Assembly (NCBI GenBank): GCA_963785075.1
Contig: CAWATW010000006.1
Span: forward strand, 496,001-560,000
DNA: 64,000 bases
Origin: JAOUGY01 sp963785075
GTDB lineage: Bacteria > Actinomycetota > Acidimicrobiia > Spongiisociales > ZC4RG35
Direction: 5' to 3'
The translations under genes and the position numbers were made by a program. Under the pieces are notes generated by a model. The model made no database searches and was not told where the DNA came from. It saw only the letters and a program-made list of their open reading frames with translations. Below are positions 57,370 through 64,000 of the stretch, one piece after another; the stretch's first letter is position 1, and the number at the start of each line of letters is the position of its first letter.

Positions 57370-57591
57370 ATGGCATCGAATCGACACGATCCGACGAGAC
57401 CGTTTGCGGTCGGGATGCTGATCGGGGTGGCCATCGGCCTGATCGTATGGCTGACGACCGATCTCTTCGTGTTCTTCCCCGTCTTCATCGCCGTGGGAGT
57501 GACGCTCGGGATTGCCTGGGCTCAGAGCACGCCGAACGACGACGAAGAGGAACAAGAGGACGACCCGAACATCGCTGTGCACAGCCACTGA
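57370..57591 (+). CDS. Small two-helix membrane protein
   Basis: A 73-aa protein with two hydrophobic helices (FAVGMLIGVAIGLIVWL and FVFFPVFIAVGVTLGIAW) and a strongly acidic C-terminal tail (NDDEEEQEDD). GGAAGGTGAG precedes the ATG. I do not recognise a named family. It is divergent from marR and followed on the same strand by the flavodoxin-like gene. Confidence 0.65.
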   Translation: MASNRHDPTRPFAVGMLIGVAIGLIVWLTTDLFVFFPVFIAVGVTLGIAWAQSTPNDDEEEQEDDPNIAVHSH

Positions 57592-57706
57592 AGGTCGGCG
57601 AGCTCGCTGCCGGGTCCGCCGCCGACCCGTGCCAATGCGTCCGATCGGCCCTTGCGTGACTCATGGCGAGAGCGGACACTCGATGACGAGCGGAGGAAGG
57701 AGAAGC

Positions 57707-58213
57707 ATGCGCATCCTCGTCGCATACGGTTCGAGTCGCGGCGGCACCGCCGGACTTGCAGAGATGATCGGGAAAGCGCTCCGAGCCCACAACTTGGAGG
57801 TCGAAGTGCGCCGCGCGGGCGCCGGTTTGGCCGTGGACGGCTTCGACGCCGTGATCGTCGGCGGAGCGCTCTACGCAAACAGATGGCACAAGAACGCTCG
57901 GAGGTTCGTGAAGCGCAACTCTTCAGACCTGGCGACCCTTCCGGTCTTCTTCTTCAGCAGCGGCCCCCTCGACGACTCGGCAACCACCGCCGATATCCCT
58001 CCGGTGTCGCAGGTCACGAAGCTGATGGACCGGATCGGCGCCAGGGGCCACGCCACGTTCGGTGGTCGACTCGAACCCGACGTGACGGGATTCATGGCCT
58101 CCAAGGTGGCGGCGAGATCGTCGGGCGACTTCCGCGACGAACAACACGTCGCACGTTGGGCGGACTCGATCGCAGCGCAGCTGCACACAGAGCGGACCCC
58201 GACCGGTCGCTGA
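57707..58213 (+). CDS. Flavodoxin-domain protein (HemG-like)
   Basis: A 168-aa flavodoxin-fold protein. The FMN phosphate loop is near the N-terminus (VAYGSSRGGTAGLAE), and DAVIVGGALYANRWHKNARRFV and VFFFSSGPLDDS are the other cofactor-contacting segments typical of protoporphyrinogen-oxidase-like (HemG) flavodoxins. The ATG at 57707 has GGAGGAAGGAG upstream. The role is probably electron transfer or protein-bound quinone reduction. True HemG activity is not implied by the fold alone. Confidence 0.8.
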   Translation: MRILVAYGSSRGGTAGLAEMIGKALRAHNLEVEVRRAGAGLAVDGFDAVIVGGALYANRWHKNARRFVKRNSSDLATLPVFFFSSGPLDDSATTADIPPVSQVTKLMDRIGARGHATFGGRLEPDVTGFMASKVAARSSGDFRDEQHVARWADSIAAQLHTERTPTGR

Positions 58214-58318
58214 GCGGATCTCGCTGACACGAGGCGCACGGCGGACGGGGCGAGCCATCGCGGCGCCGGAATGATGTGATCATCAAGTCGCGCCGTGCAC
58301 CGGTCGATCTTGTCCTTG

Positions 58319-59782
58319 ATGCGAATCGATCTTCGCGCACGAGCCGAGCAGTTGACCGCGCCCGCCGTCACATGGCTGGTTGCGGTCACGGCCGCCATCG
58401 TGATCGCCGCCTTGATGGGCGTCGCCGCGCTCTCGATGGCTCTCGAGTCGGCGAAGCCGATCGGAGAGGGCGAACTGCTCGCTGCCGAGACCTCGATCGC
58501 CGCCGAGAGGATCCGCGAGGTCGACTCGTCTGAAGCGGAAGAGGCTCTCCACCACATCCGCAACGACCTGGAAGTCGAAGCGGTTTCGCTCATCGCACCC
58601 GACGGCACGGTGATGCGTTCGACGACCGGATCCCTCGAGGGCACCCAGGTGGACGGCCTACTCGCCGGCTCGCTCGCCGAAGGGCGTTTCTCGGCGCTCA
58701 CCTCTCCCATTCCGACCCGCATCGACATCGACGGGGTCACGGAGTGGGAGCCAGGAGACGTCCTGTACCACGCACTCCAACCCCTCGGAGATGGCGCCGG
58801 CCTCATGCTCTCCTTCGACGTTTCCGAGCTTCTGAGGCGGCGTGCGGAAGCCACAACCCTGCCGGTGGCGGCGATCCCTCTGGCCATCGGGTCAGGCGTC
58901 TTCATGCTCATCGCCGGACTCCTCCACGCGGCGCGGATCAAGGCCGCGGAGAACCGACGCCTCCTCACCGCCGAAGCGGCGCATCTCCGCCAACGGGCAG
59001 GCGACCTGGAGTTGCACAACGTCGAACTCGAGAAGGCACGCCAGGAAACAGAACGAGCGCTCGAGCTCGCCGAGGAGAAGAATCGGATCAGGACCGAGTT
59101 CGTGCTGATGATCAACCACGAGCTCCGGACCCCGCTCACCGGTGTGGTCACCGGTGCGCGTCTCCTGACGGACAGCATCAATCTGGATCTCGACGAAAAG
59201 GACCTCATCGAAGACGTGATCGCCAATGGGGAACGACTCGAAGCGCTGCTCGGTCAGATGCTGGCGGTGGCACGAGCGGAGAATCGTGGACTCACCACAC
59301 ACCCGGTCGAGCAGTCGCTCTCCGCGGTGATGGACCGGCTTCGTCGGGCTCATCGCTTGGCTCCGACATCGATGACCGAGGGCCTGGGGATCAATCCGAT
59401 CGACGTGACGACGGACGCCACCACCCTTGCCCAGCTCGTCGCATCGCTGGTCGACAACGCCTATACGCACGGCGCCGAGCGGGTCGAGGTCGTCGTCACC
59501 GATACGATCCCAAACCGGGTTCATCATCAGATCGGGCGCCGCCCACTTCCGGCGGTCTACGTTGCCGTCATCGACGACGGGCCCGGCATCGATCTCGGGT
59601 TTCTCCCCCGGGCGTTCGAGAAGTACGAGAAGCACTCTCCAACGTCGGGCACCGGGCTCGGCCTGTACATGGCACGAATGATGGTCGAGTCGATCGGAGC
59701 CTCACTGTCGGTCATCACATCGGCGAAGGGCACGGTGATGGCGATCGGAATCCCGGCCCGGGTCGCCGAGCGCGCGGCATGA
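58319..59782 (+). CDS. Membrane sensor histidine kinase
   Basis: A 487-aa kinase. One transmembrane helix near residue 25 and another near residue 195 frame an extracytoplasmic sensor domain of about 150 residues (DVLYHALQPLGDGAGLMLSF). A coiled coil (LELHNVELEKARQETERALEL) links to the HisKA domain with His267 in INHELRTPL. The ATPase domain shows the N-box LVASLVDNAYTHG, DDGPGID and SGTGLGLYMA. The ATG at 58319 is chosen; GTG 58295 is also in frame. No response regulator is adjacent. The stop overlaps the start of a cupredoxin-like lipoprotein (ATGA), hinting at a functional pair. Confidence 0.85.
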   Translation: MRIDLRARAEQLTAPAVTWLVAVTAAIVIAALMGVAALSMALESAKPIGEGELLAAETSIAAERIREVDSSEAEEALHHIRNDLEVEAVSLIAPDGTVMRSTTGSLEGTQVDGLLAGSLAEGRFSALTSPIPTRIDIDGVTEWEPGDVLYHALQPLGDGAGLMLSFDVSELLRRRAEATTLPVAAIPLAIGSGVFMLIAGLLHAARIKAAENRRLLTAEAAHLRQRAGDLELHNVELEKARQETERALELAEEKNRIRTEFVLMINHELRTPLTGVVTGARLLTDSINLDLDEKDLIEDVIANGERLEALLGQMLAVARAENRGLTTHPVEQSLSAVMDRLRRAHRLAPTSMTEGLGINPIDVTTDATTLAQLVASLVDNAYTHGAERVEVVVTDTIPNRVHHQIGRRPLPAVYVAVIDDGPGIDLGFLPRAFEKYEKHSPTSGTGLGLYMARMMVESIGASLSVITSAKGTVMAIGIPARVAERAA

Positions 59783-60144
59783 AGCGCCTGACCCTGCTCT
59801 TGCTTCTTGCCACCACCGTCGGGGCGTGCTCGAGCTCGGACCCGCTCACGGTGACGTTGTCGGAGTTCTCAGTCGACGCTCCGTCGAGCCTGGCCGCGGG
59901 GGCGACGACGCTCTCGATCTCCAACCAGGGAGTGTCTTCGCATACGTTGGTGGTGTCCCGTTCCGACGGAACCGTCATCGCCTCCACACCTGTGCTGGCG
60001 CCTGGTGCCTCCACCAGCATGGGAGTCGACCTGGAGGAAGGCGAGTATCAATTCACATGCCGGATCGTGGTCGACGTTCCCGACATGGGGCTCGTCGACC
60101 ACTACGCCGAAGGTATGGAGGCGACCGTGTCGGTCGCAGGATGA
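59779..60144 (+). CDS. Cupredoxin-like lipoprotein
   Basis: A 121-aa exported lipoprotein. The signal peptide ends in the lipobox VGAC with the lipidated Cys at residue 17. The mature domain has a plastocyanin-like pattern: His in SSHTLVV, then Cys in YQFTCRIVVDVPDMG, His in VDHYAEGM and Met in the same loop, arranged as a possible type I copper site. Its ATG overlaps the histidine-kinase stop, so the two are co-translated. It may bind copper outside the membrane and inform the kinase, which is inference. Metal binding is unproven. Confidence 0.7.
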   Translation: MKRLTLLLLLATTVGACSSSDPLTVTLSEFSVDAPSSLAAGATTLSISNQGVSSHTLVVSRSDGTVIASTPVLAPGASTSMGVDLEEGEYQFTCRIVVDVPDMGLVDHYAEGMEATVSVAG

Positions 60145-60177
60145 CGCAGGTCCGCTGAGCACCGGCCGCCGTGCGTC

Positions 60178-60639
60178 TCAGTCGAGAGACGCCTGGAAGC
60201 GCCTCAACCCACGAAGGGCGTTGACGCGGACACGCTTTTGAAGGATCGGCGTCCAGCCCAAGGATCTCCCCATGGGGCCCAGCGCCTGCGCGGTCCATGC
60301 CCACAGCGAGAATTGGTCGCGATGATCGACGATCTTCCCGTCACGGAACGTCATGACGGTCTCGATCCGATTCGTGACCTGGCGCCCCGAAGGGCCAAAC
60401 GTGTAGTTCGCGACCCACCGGGCATGGACTTCGTTTCCCTGTTCACCGGTGATGTGGTGTGAAACGCTCAGGTCGCCGGCGCGGGCACACAACATGCGCC
60501 ACATGTCGCAGACATCGTCGCCGCGGAGCACACCAAACACCGGATCCTCGAACACGACATCGCGTGCGTACTCGGCAGCCATCGCCTCGGCATCGGTCGC
60601 TGCGAACGCCGAATAGAACCGCTCGACCGAGGCTCGCAT
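60178..60639 (-). CDS. SnoaL-like (NTF2-fold) protein
   Basis: A 153-aa protein of the SnoaL/limonene-epoxide-hydrolase-like superfamily. Recognisable are the helix RASVERFYSAFAATDAEAMA, the YARDVVFEDPVFG strand, HARWVANYTF and VMTFRDGKIVDHRDQFSLW, which shape a small-molecule pocket. The ATG at 60639 is chosen because the upstream codons are Pro/Ser-rich. Members include isomerases, hydrolases and non-catalytic binding proteins, so no reaction can be assigned. It is convergent with the kinase-lipoprotein pair. Confidence 0.7.
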   Translation of the reverse strand: MRASVERFYSAFAATDAEAMAAEYARDVVFEDPVFGVLRGDDVCDMWRMLCARAGDLSVSHHITGEQGNEVHARWVANYTFGPSGRQVTNRIETVMTFRDGKIVDHRDQFSLWAWTAQALGPMGRSLGWTPILQKRVRVNALRGLRRFQASLD

Positions 60640-60733
60640 CACCGGCGGCAGGCTAATGGGGGTGGATCGTTCTCGCGTCGGCGAGGATGGCCGCTGAGCC
60701 GCCGGCGGCGATCGTGGGCCGGCCATGCCGACG

Positions 60734-61084
60734 TCACCGGCTTTCGCACCAGGACGCCACGATCGACCTCAGTTGGTCGCCGGCCGCTTCGACATCGGCA
60801 AGACTGGCGAACCTCATGTATCGGGCGGTGTCACCACCACCCTCCAGCCGGCTGTGGTCACCGGGAATGGAGGCACCGGTGTGGAACATGAGGCTCACGT
60901 GGGACTTCGTGCGCGGGTTGAAACTCGCCATGTTTCCCTCGTACATGAAGGTCGGCGACTTCCACTTGATCGTCTCGGCGATCCGCTCGTCCTCCAAGAT
61001 GACCTCACGAACGCGCAACATGACGTCCTTCAGCAGATGATCGAATGCTTCGAACCAGATATCGACCTCAGGGGATCGGCCCAT
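60734..61084 (-). CDS. DUF1801 (YdhG-like) protein
   Basis: A 116-aa protein with the DUF1801 pattern: DIWFEAFDHLLKDVMLRVREVIL, ERIAETIKWKSPTFMY, a central strand pair (MASFNPRTKSHVSLMFHTGA) and RYMRFASLADVEAAGDQL. The fold is iron-chaperone/frataxin-like in some members but the function is generally unknown. The ATG at 61084 (MGRSPEVD) is preferred to the longer start at 61129. It lies upstream of the SnoaL-like gene on the same strand. Confidence 0.7.
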   Translation of the reverse strand: MGRSPEVDIWFEAFDHLLKDVMLRVREVILEDERIAETIKWKSPTFMYEGNMASFNPRTKSHVSLMFHTGASIPGDHSRLEGGGDTARYMRFASLADVEAAGDQLRSIVASWCESR

Positions 61085-61141
61085 GCCCACCAAGCTACCC
61101 ACGTCCACCGGAGCATGCAGAAGCGCCAAGGCCTCGGGAGC

Positions 61142-61363
61142 GCGAAATCCCGCCTGTTGCCGCGCGAACTCGACCCAAAGCCGTGAGAAAGCCCCCCTGA
61201 TTCGTCCACGGCTACGCCGTTGCCGAATCTGTCCCCCCTACGGGGGGACACGAACAGTGGGAAGCCGATTGGGTGCTCCAGAGGTCAAACGTGAGGTGTG
61301 ACCAGAGACCGTGTCCCCCAGAAGGGGGGACAGGCTGCCGCAGGCAGCCAGGGGGGATTTCGC
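61142..61363. repeat. Palindrome-rich intergenic segment with three hairpins
   Basis: GCGAAATCCC (61142-61151) and its reverse complement (61354-61363) bound a 222-bp stretch inside the 377-bp gap between the DUF1801 start and the histidine-kinase stop. Inside are hairpins TGTCCCCCC/GGGGGGACA (61230-61250), TGTCCCCC/GGGGGACA (61312-61332) and GGCTGCC/GGCAGCC (61333-61349). None has a T-run. The rest of the gap contains no supported gene apart from a 25-codon frame ending at 61461. Confidence 0.65.
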
Positions 61364-61461
61364 AATCGCCGTGTCGCTTCGAGATGTTCCCCACGGTCTC
61401 CGAGGTGTGGCTGCGACTCCTCGAGGCATATCGGGAGGAGTTTGGCGTCACCTTCCGCTGA

Positions 61462-62469
61462 TCAGCGGTCGGCCGCCAACACGTCGCCGGACTTCGCAGC
61501 CGGGGTGTCGAGCGCCGGCGCCAGCGGCAGCTCCAGACGGAACCGAGTCCAACCGCCCGATCGCTCGTGGGTCAACGTGCCTTGCATTGCCTCGGCCAGG
61601 GCCCGACTCAGCCACAACCCGAGCCCGGTCGAACCAGGACCACCTCGCGTCACGAACGGGCTGAACAGCCGATCCTCGATCTCCGCCGGGACTCCTTTGC
61701 CCCGGTCGCGGACCTCGACGTACGCCCTGCCGTCCTCCGCCCACACCTCGACCTCGAACTGCGCTCCGCCGTGGAGTTCTGCGTTCTTGATGAGGTTGCG
61801 AACGATCTGACTGGTCCGGTCTGCGTCCGCCCATGCGATGACTGGTCCCGAGGAAAGGGCCGCCGGAAAGGTCTGTTCGACCACTGTCGCCACGTCGAAG
61901 ACTGCGACCCCCACCTCCAGCGACTCTCGCTTCACTCGTCCGGTGTCGAGGAGGTCGGCGATGATGCCGTTGAGCGCCCTCGCCTCCCTCACGATCATCT
62001 CCGCCATCGACCGCCCTTCCTCGGGGTCCAGCTCGTCCCACATCTCCAGGAGGGTCTCCCCGAGGCCGATCACTCCGGTGAGCGGGCTCCGCAACTCGTG
62101 GGCGACAGCAGCGACATGTCGATCTTGGACCTCGAGGTGGAACTCGGATGTCTTGAAGCGATCCACGCTGAAGCCGAAGGTGAGACACGCCGCGGCGACG
62201 GTCGTCAGACCGAAGAAGCCCTCGACTCCAGCGAGCGCGTCCCAGCCGGGATCGTGGCCCGTGAGAAGGTACAGACCCATGTGGAGCGGGACGACGAGGG
62301 CCGACACCACATACGACGCCCGAACCCCCAGGATCCAGATCGTGATGAAGGCAGGCACGAGCACGAATGCCGCAGCCATGTCGTTGACCACGGTGTCGTG
62401 CAAGACGACAAACGCACAAACGTATCCGACCCAGATCGCCGCCAGCAGCAGCACCCTACGAATTCGCAT
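61462..62469 (-). CDS. Sensor histidine kinase
   Basis: A 335-aa kinase with a membrane part of about four helices (residues 7-100, MRIRRVLLLAAIWVGYVCAF onward) and no large external domain, suggesting sensing within the membrane. HisKA follows with His124 in AVAHELRSPLTG. The ATPase domain has NLIKNAELHG (N-box), RDRGKGVP and STGLGLWLSRAL. The ATG at 62469 is chosen because the hydrophobic segment starts directly after. No response regulator is next to it. Confidence 0.85.
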   Translation of the reverse strand: MRIRRVLLLAAIWVGYVCAFVVLHDTVVNDMAAAFVLVPAFITIWILGVRASYVVSALVVPLHMGLYLLTGHDPGWDALAGVEGFFGLTTVAAACLTFGFSVDRFKTSEFHLEVQDRHVAAVAHELRSPLTGVIGLGETLLEMWDELDPEEGRSMAEMIVREARALNGIIADLLDTGRVKRESLEVGVAVFDVATVVEQTFPAALSSGPVIAWADADRTSQIVRNLIKNAELHGGAQFEVEVWAEDGRAYVEVRDRGKGVPAEIEDRLFSPFVTRGGPGSTGLGLWLSRALAEAMQGTLTHERSGGWTRFRLELPLAPALDTPAAKSGDVLAADR

Positions 62470-62567
62470 CACTCCGTTTATCGGCCCCACTGGGCCGCCT
62501 CCGGAGGGATTCTTGCGACATCGCCTGTCGCTTTCCGCGCCCAATGCTTGGAGGTCTCTCCTTGCCC

Positions 62568-62864
62568 CTATCCGCCCGACATCGCCCCGATCACCATGAA
62601 CGGCTCGTCCCCACCAGCCACGGCTGCCGGCAATGGCTGGTCCGGGTCCTCGTGAGACAGGTCCTCCTGGCAGGCGAAGAACCGCACAAACGGTCGCCTC
62701 GTCCCGGTGGAGTGGTCTCGAATGGTTCCCCGAAGCATCGGATACTCTGCCTCCAGGGCATCGAGCACCGCGGCCTGTGTCACCGGTGGGCTCACCTCGA
62801 GCTCGACTTCGCGTCCGACCCGTGCCAGATTGCGGAGGTGATATGGCAGGACGACGCGGATCAC
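62568..62864 (-). CDS. MoaD/ThiS-like ubiquitin-fold protein
   Basis: A 98-aa beta-grasp protein ending in Gly-Gly (GAMSGG), the C-terminal tail that is adenylated and thiocarboxylated in MoaD/ThiS sulfur carriers. It opens IRVVLPYHLRNLARVG, with VTQAAVLDALEAEYP in the middle. Its GTG start overlaps the stop of the BNR-repeat gene as GTGA. No molybdopterin or thiamine gene is adjacent, so it may donate sulfur in another pathway or modify a partner. Role unknown. Confidence 0.75.
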   Translation of the reverse strand: MIRVVLPYHLRNLARVGREVELEVSPPVTQAAVLDALEAEYPMLRGTIRDHSTGTRRPFVRFFACQEDLSHEDPDQPLPAAVAGGDEPFMVIGAMSGG

Positions 62865-63979
62865 GAGAGCGTCTGGACCTCGACCGACAGCACGGCGGGT
62901 AGGTCCCTCACGATCGCATCCCATGTGTCGCCGCCGTCTGCCGACCCGTACACCTGCCCACCTGTGGTTCCGAAGTAGATCCCACAGGGGTCGAGGTGGT
63001 CGACGGCCATCGCGTCCCGCAACACGTTCACGTAGCAGTCCTCCTGCGGCAGCCCCTTCGTGAGCGGTTCCCACTCGTTGCCACCCACTCGGCTCCGGTA
63101 CACCCGCAGCTTTCCTTCGGGGGGAAAGTGCTCCGAGTCGCTCTTGATCGGTATCACAAAAACGGTGTCCGGCTCGTGGGCGTGCACCTCCACGGGGAAC
63201 CCGAAATCGGTCGGAAGGTCGCCCGAGATCTCGTACCAGGTGTCGCCCCCGTCGTCGGACCGATTCACGTCCCAGTGCTTCTGCATGAACAGCACGTTGG
63301 GCCGATCGGGGTGCATGGCCAGGTTGTGCACGCAGTGACCGATCTCGGCATCGGGGTCCGGGAGCTCCCAAGGCGACACGAGGCCTTTGTTCGTCGGACG
63401 CCAGGACTCTCCTGCGTCTTCGCTCCTGAAGACTCCCGCAGCCGACACGGCGGCAAACATGCGATTCTCGTTGGACGGGTCGAGCAACAACGTATGCAGG
63501 CACATGCCGCCTGCACCAGGGGCCCACTTGTCGGCGGTCGGTTGGTTGCGGAAGCCGGCCATCTCCGACCAGCTCGCACCGCCGTCGCTCGAACGGAACA
63601 GTGCGGCGTCTTCAACACCGGCCCAGACGACTTCGGGATCACTGAGTGACGGTTCCAGATGCCACACACGTGCGAACTCCCAGGGGTGTGGCGTACCGTC
63701 GTACCACTGATGGGTTCCGGGCTCTCCGTCGTAGGCGAACTCGTTCCCCACCGGTTCCCATGTCGCTCCCCCGTCGTCGGACCGTTGAATGAGCTGCCCG
63801 AACCAACCGGTGGACTGCGACGCGTAGATGCGGTTCGGGTCGACCGGCGAACCCTTCACGTGGTAGATCTCCCACCCGGCGAAGTGAGGGCCGTCCACCT
63901 TCCAGGCCTCTCGGTTGCCGTCGGCCGTGAGCGTGAATGCTCCCTTCTTGGTCCCTACCAGAACTCTGACTCCGCTCAT
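62861..63979 (-). CDS. BNR/sialidase-fold beta-propeller protein
   Basis: A 372-aa propeller with repeated Asp-box motifs of the form S-x-D-x-G-x-x-W: RSDDGGATWEP, RSSDGGASWSE, RSEDAGESWRP, RSDDGGDTWYE and GSADGGDTWDA. Proteins of this fold include sialidases and glycosidases, but no sialidase Arg triad is evident, so binding or unknown hydrolysis is possible. There is no signal peptide, so it is probably cytoplasmic. GGAGGAG precedes the ATG. It is coupled to the MoaD-like gene downstream. Confidence 0.75.
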   Translation of the reverse strand: MSGVRVLVGTKKGAFTLTADGNREAWKVDGPHFAGWEIYHVKGSPVDPNRIYASQSTGWFGQLIQRSDDGGATWEPVGNEFAYDGEPGTHQWYDGTPHPWEFARVWHLEPSLSDPEVVWAGVEDAALFRSSDGGASWSEMAGFRNQPTADKWAPGAGGMCLHTLLLDPSNENRMFAAVSAAGVFRSEDAGESWRPTNKGLVSPWELPDPDAEIGHCVHNLAMHPDRPNVLFMQKHWDVNRSDDGGDTWYEISGDLPTDFGFPVEVHAHEPDTVFVIPIKSDSEHFPPEGKLRVYRSRVGGNEWEPLTKGLPQEDCYVNVLRDAMAVDHLDPCGIYFGTTGGQVYGSADGGDTWDAIVRDLPAVLSVEVQTLS

Positions 63980-64000
63980 AGCGCCATCTCCTCCATGACC

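Noticed and set aside
61230..61332. The two GC-rich hairpins as rho-independent terminators
   Set aside because: Neither is followed by a T-run on either strand, and both sit well away from the gene ends.
62568..63527. A 319-codon minus-strand frame extending through the BNR gene
   Set aside because: Only its last 98 codons resemble a protein family (MoaD/ThiS). The rest is an Arg-rich shadow of the propeller gene, and a GTG at 62864 gives a proper coupled start.

Overview
This is a high-GC, densely packed bacterial segment. GC content, GTG/TTG starts, a fused isobutyryl-CoA mutase, a hut pathway using formimidoylglutamate deiminase and two very large LPFTG surface proteins point to an actinobacterium. 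Acidimicrobiia is my best guess from gene style; no rRNA or marker gene confirms it. No rRNA, tRNA, CRISPR array, prophage or replication origin was seen.

Layout. 1-3.7 kb: a sugar-acid cassette (SDR fragment, ManD-type dehydratase, KDPG aldolase, lactonase-like beta-propeller). 4-6.4 kb: an NmrA/membrane fusion gene behind a near-textbook ECF41 promoter, translationally coupled to the wreck of its ECF41 sigma factor. 6.4-8.9 kb: a two-recombinase element with 16-bp inverted ends. 9-13.4 kb: accessory DNA with vapBC, a mazEF-like pair, a dead IS110 and a GNAT acetyltransferase.

13.5-36.1 kb: two huge sortase-type surface proteins on the minus strand. One has 3489 aa with 22 tandem repeats; the other has 2521 aa with nine SdrD-B-like repeats. 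Between them lie an IS630, an ABC-2 exporter and a deleted GH13 pseudogene. 36.2-43 kb: a tightly overlapping hutU-hutF-hutI-hutH operon below a CDF metal-efflux gene. 43.1-56.7 kb: a duplicated icmF-CDF block. One copy keeps the CDF gene and a truncated icmF, the other keeps icmF and a deleted CDF gene. The 8 kb between them holds an S1 protease split cleanly by an IS630, an IS21 remnant, and an IS110 inside an IS256 inside an older IS256.

56.8-64 kb: a MarR regulator upstream of icmF, small redox and membrane genes, a histidine kinase coupled to a cupredoxin-like lipoprotein, SnoaL-like and DUF1801 proteins, a palindrome-rich gap, a second histidine kinase, and a MoaD-like/BNR-propeller pair running off the end.

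The recurring theme is genome flux. Many genes are broken by insertion, deletion or single-base frameshifts, while the adjacent metabolic genes are intact. Some frameshifts could be sequencing errors, but the insertions, target-site duplications and internal deletions are structural.
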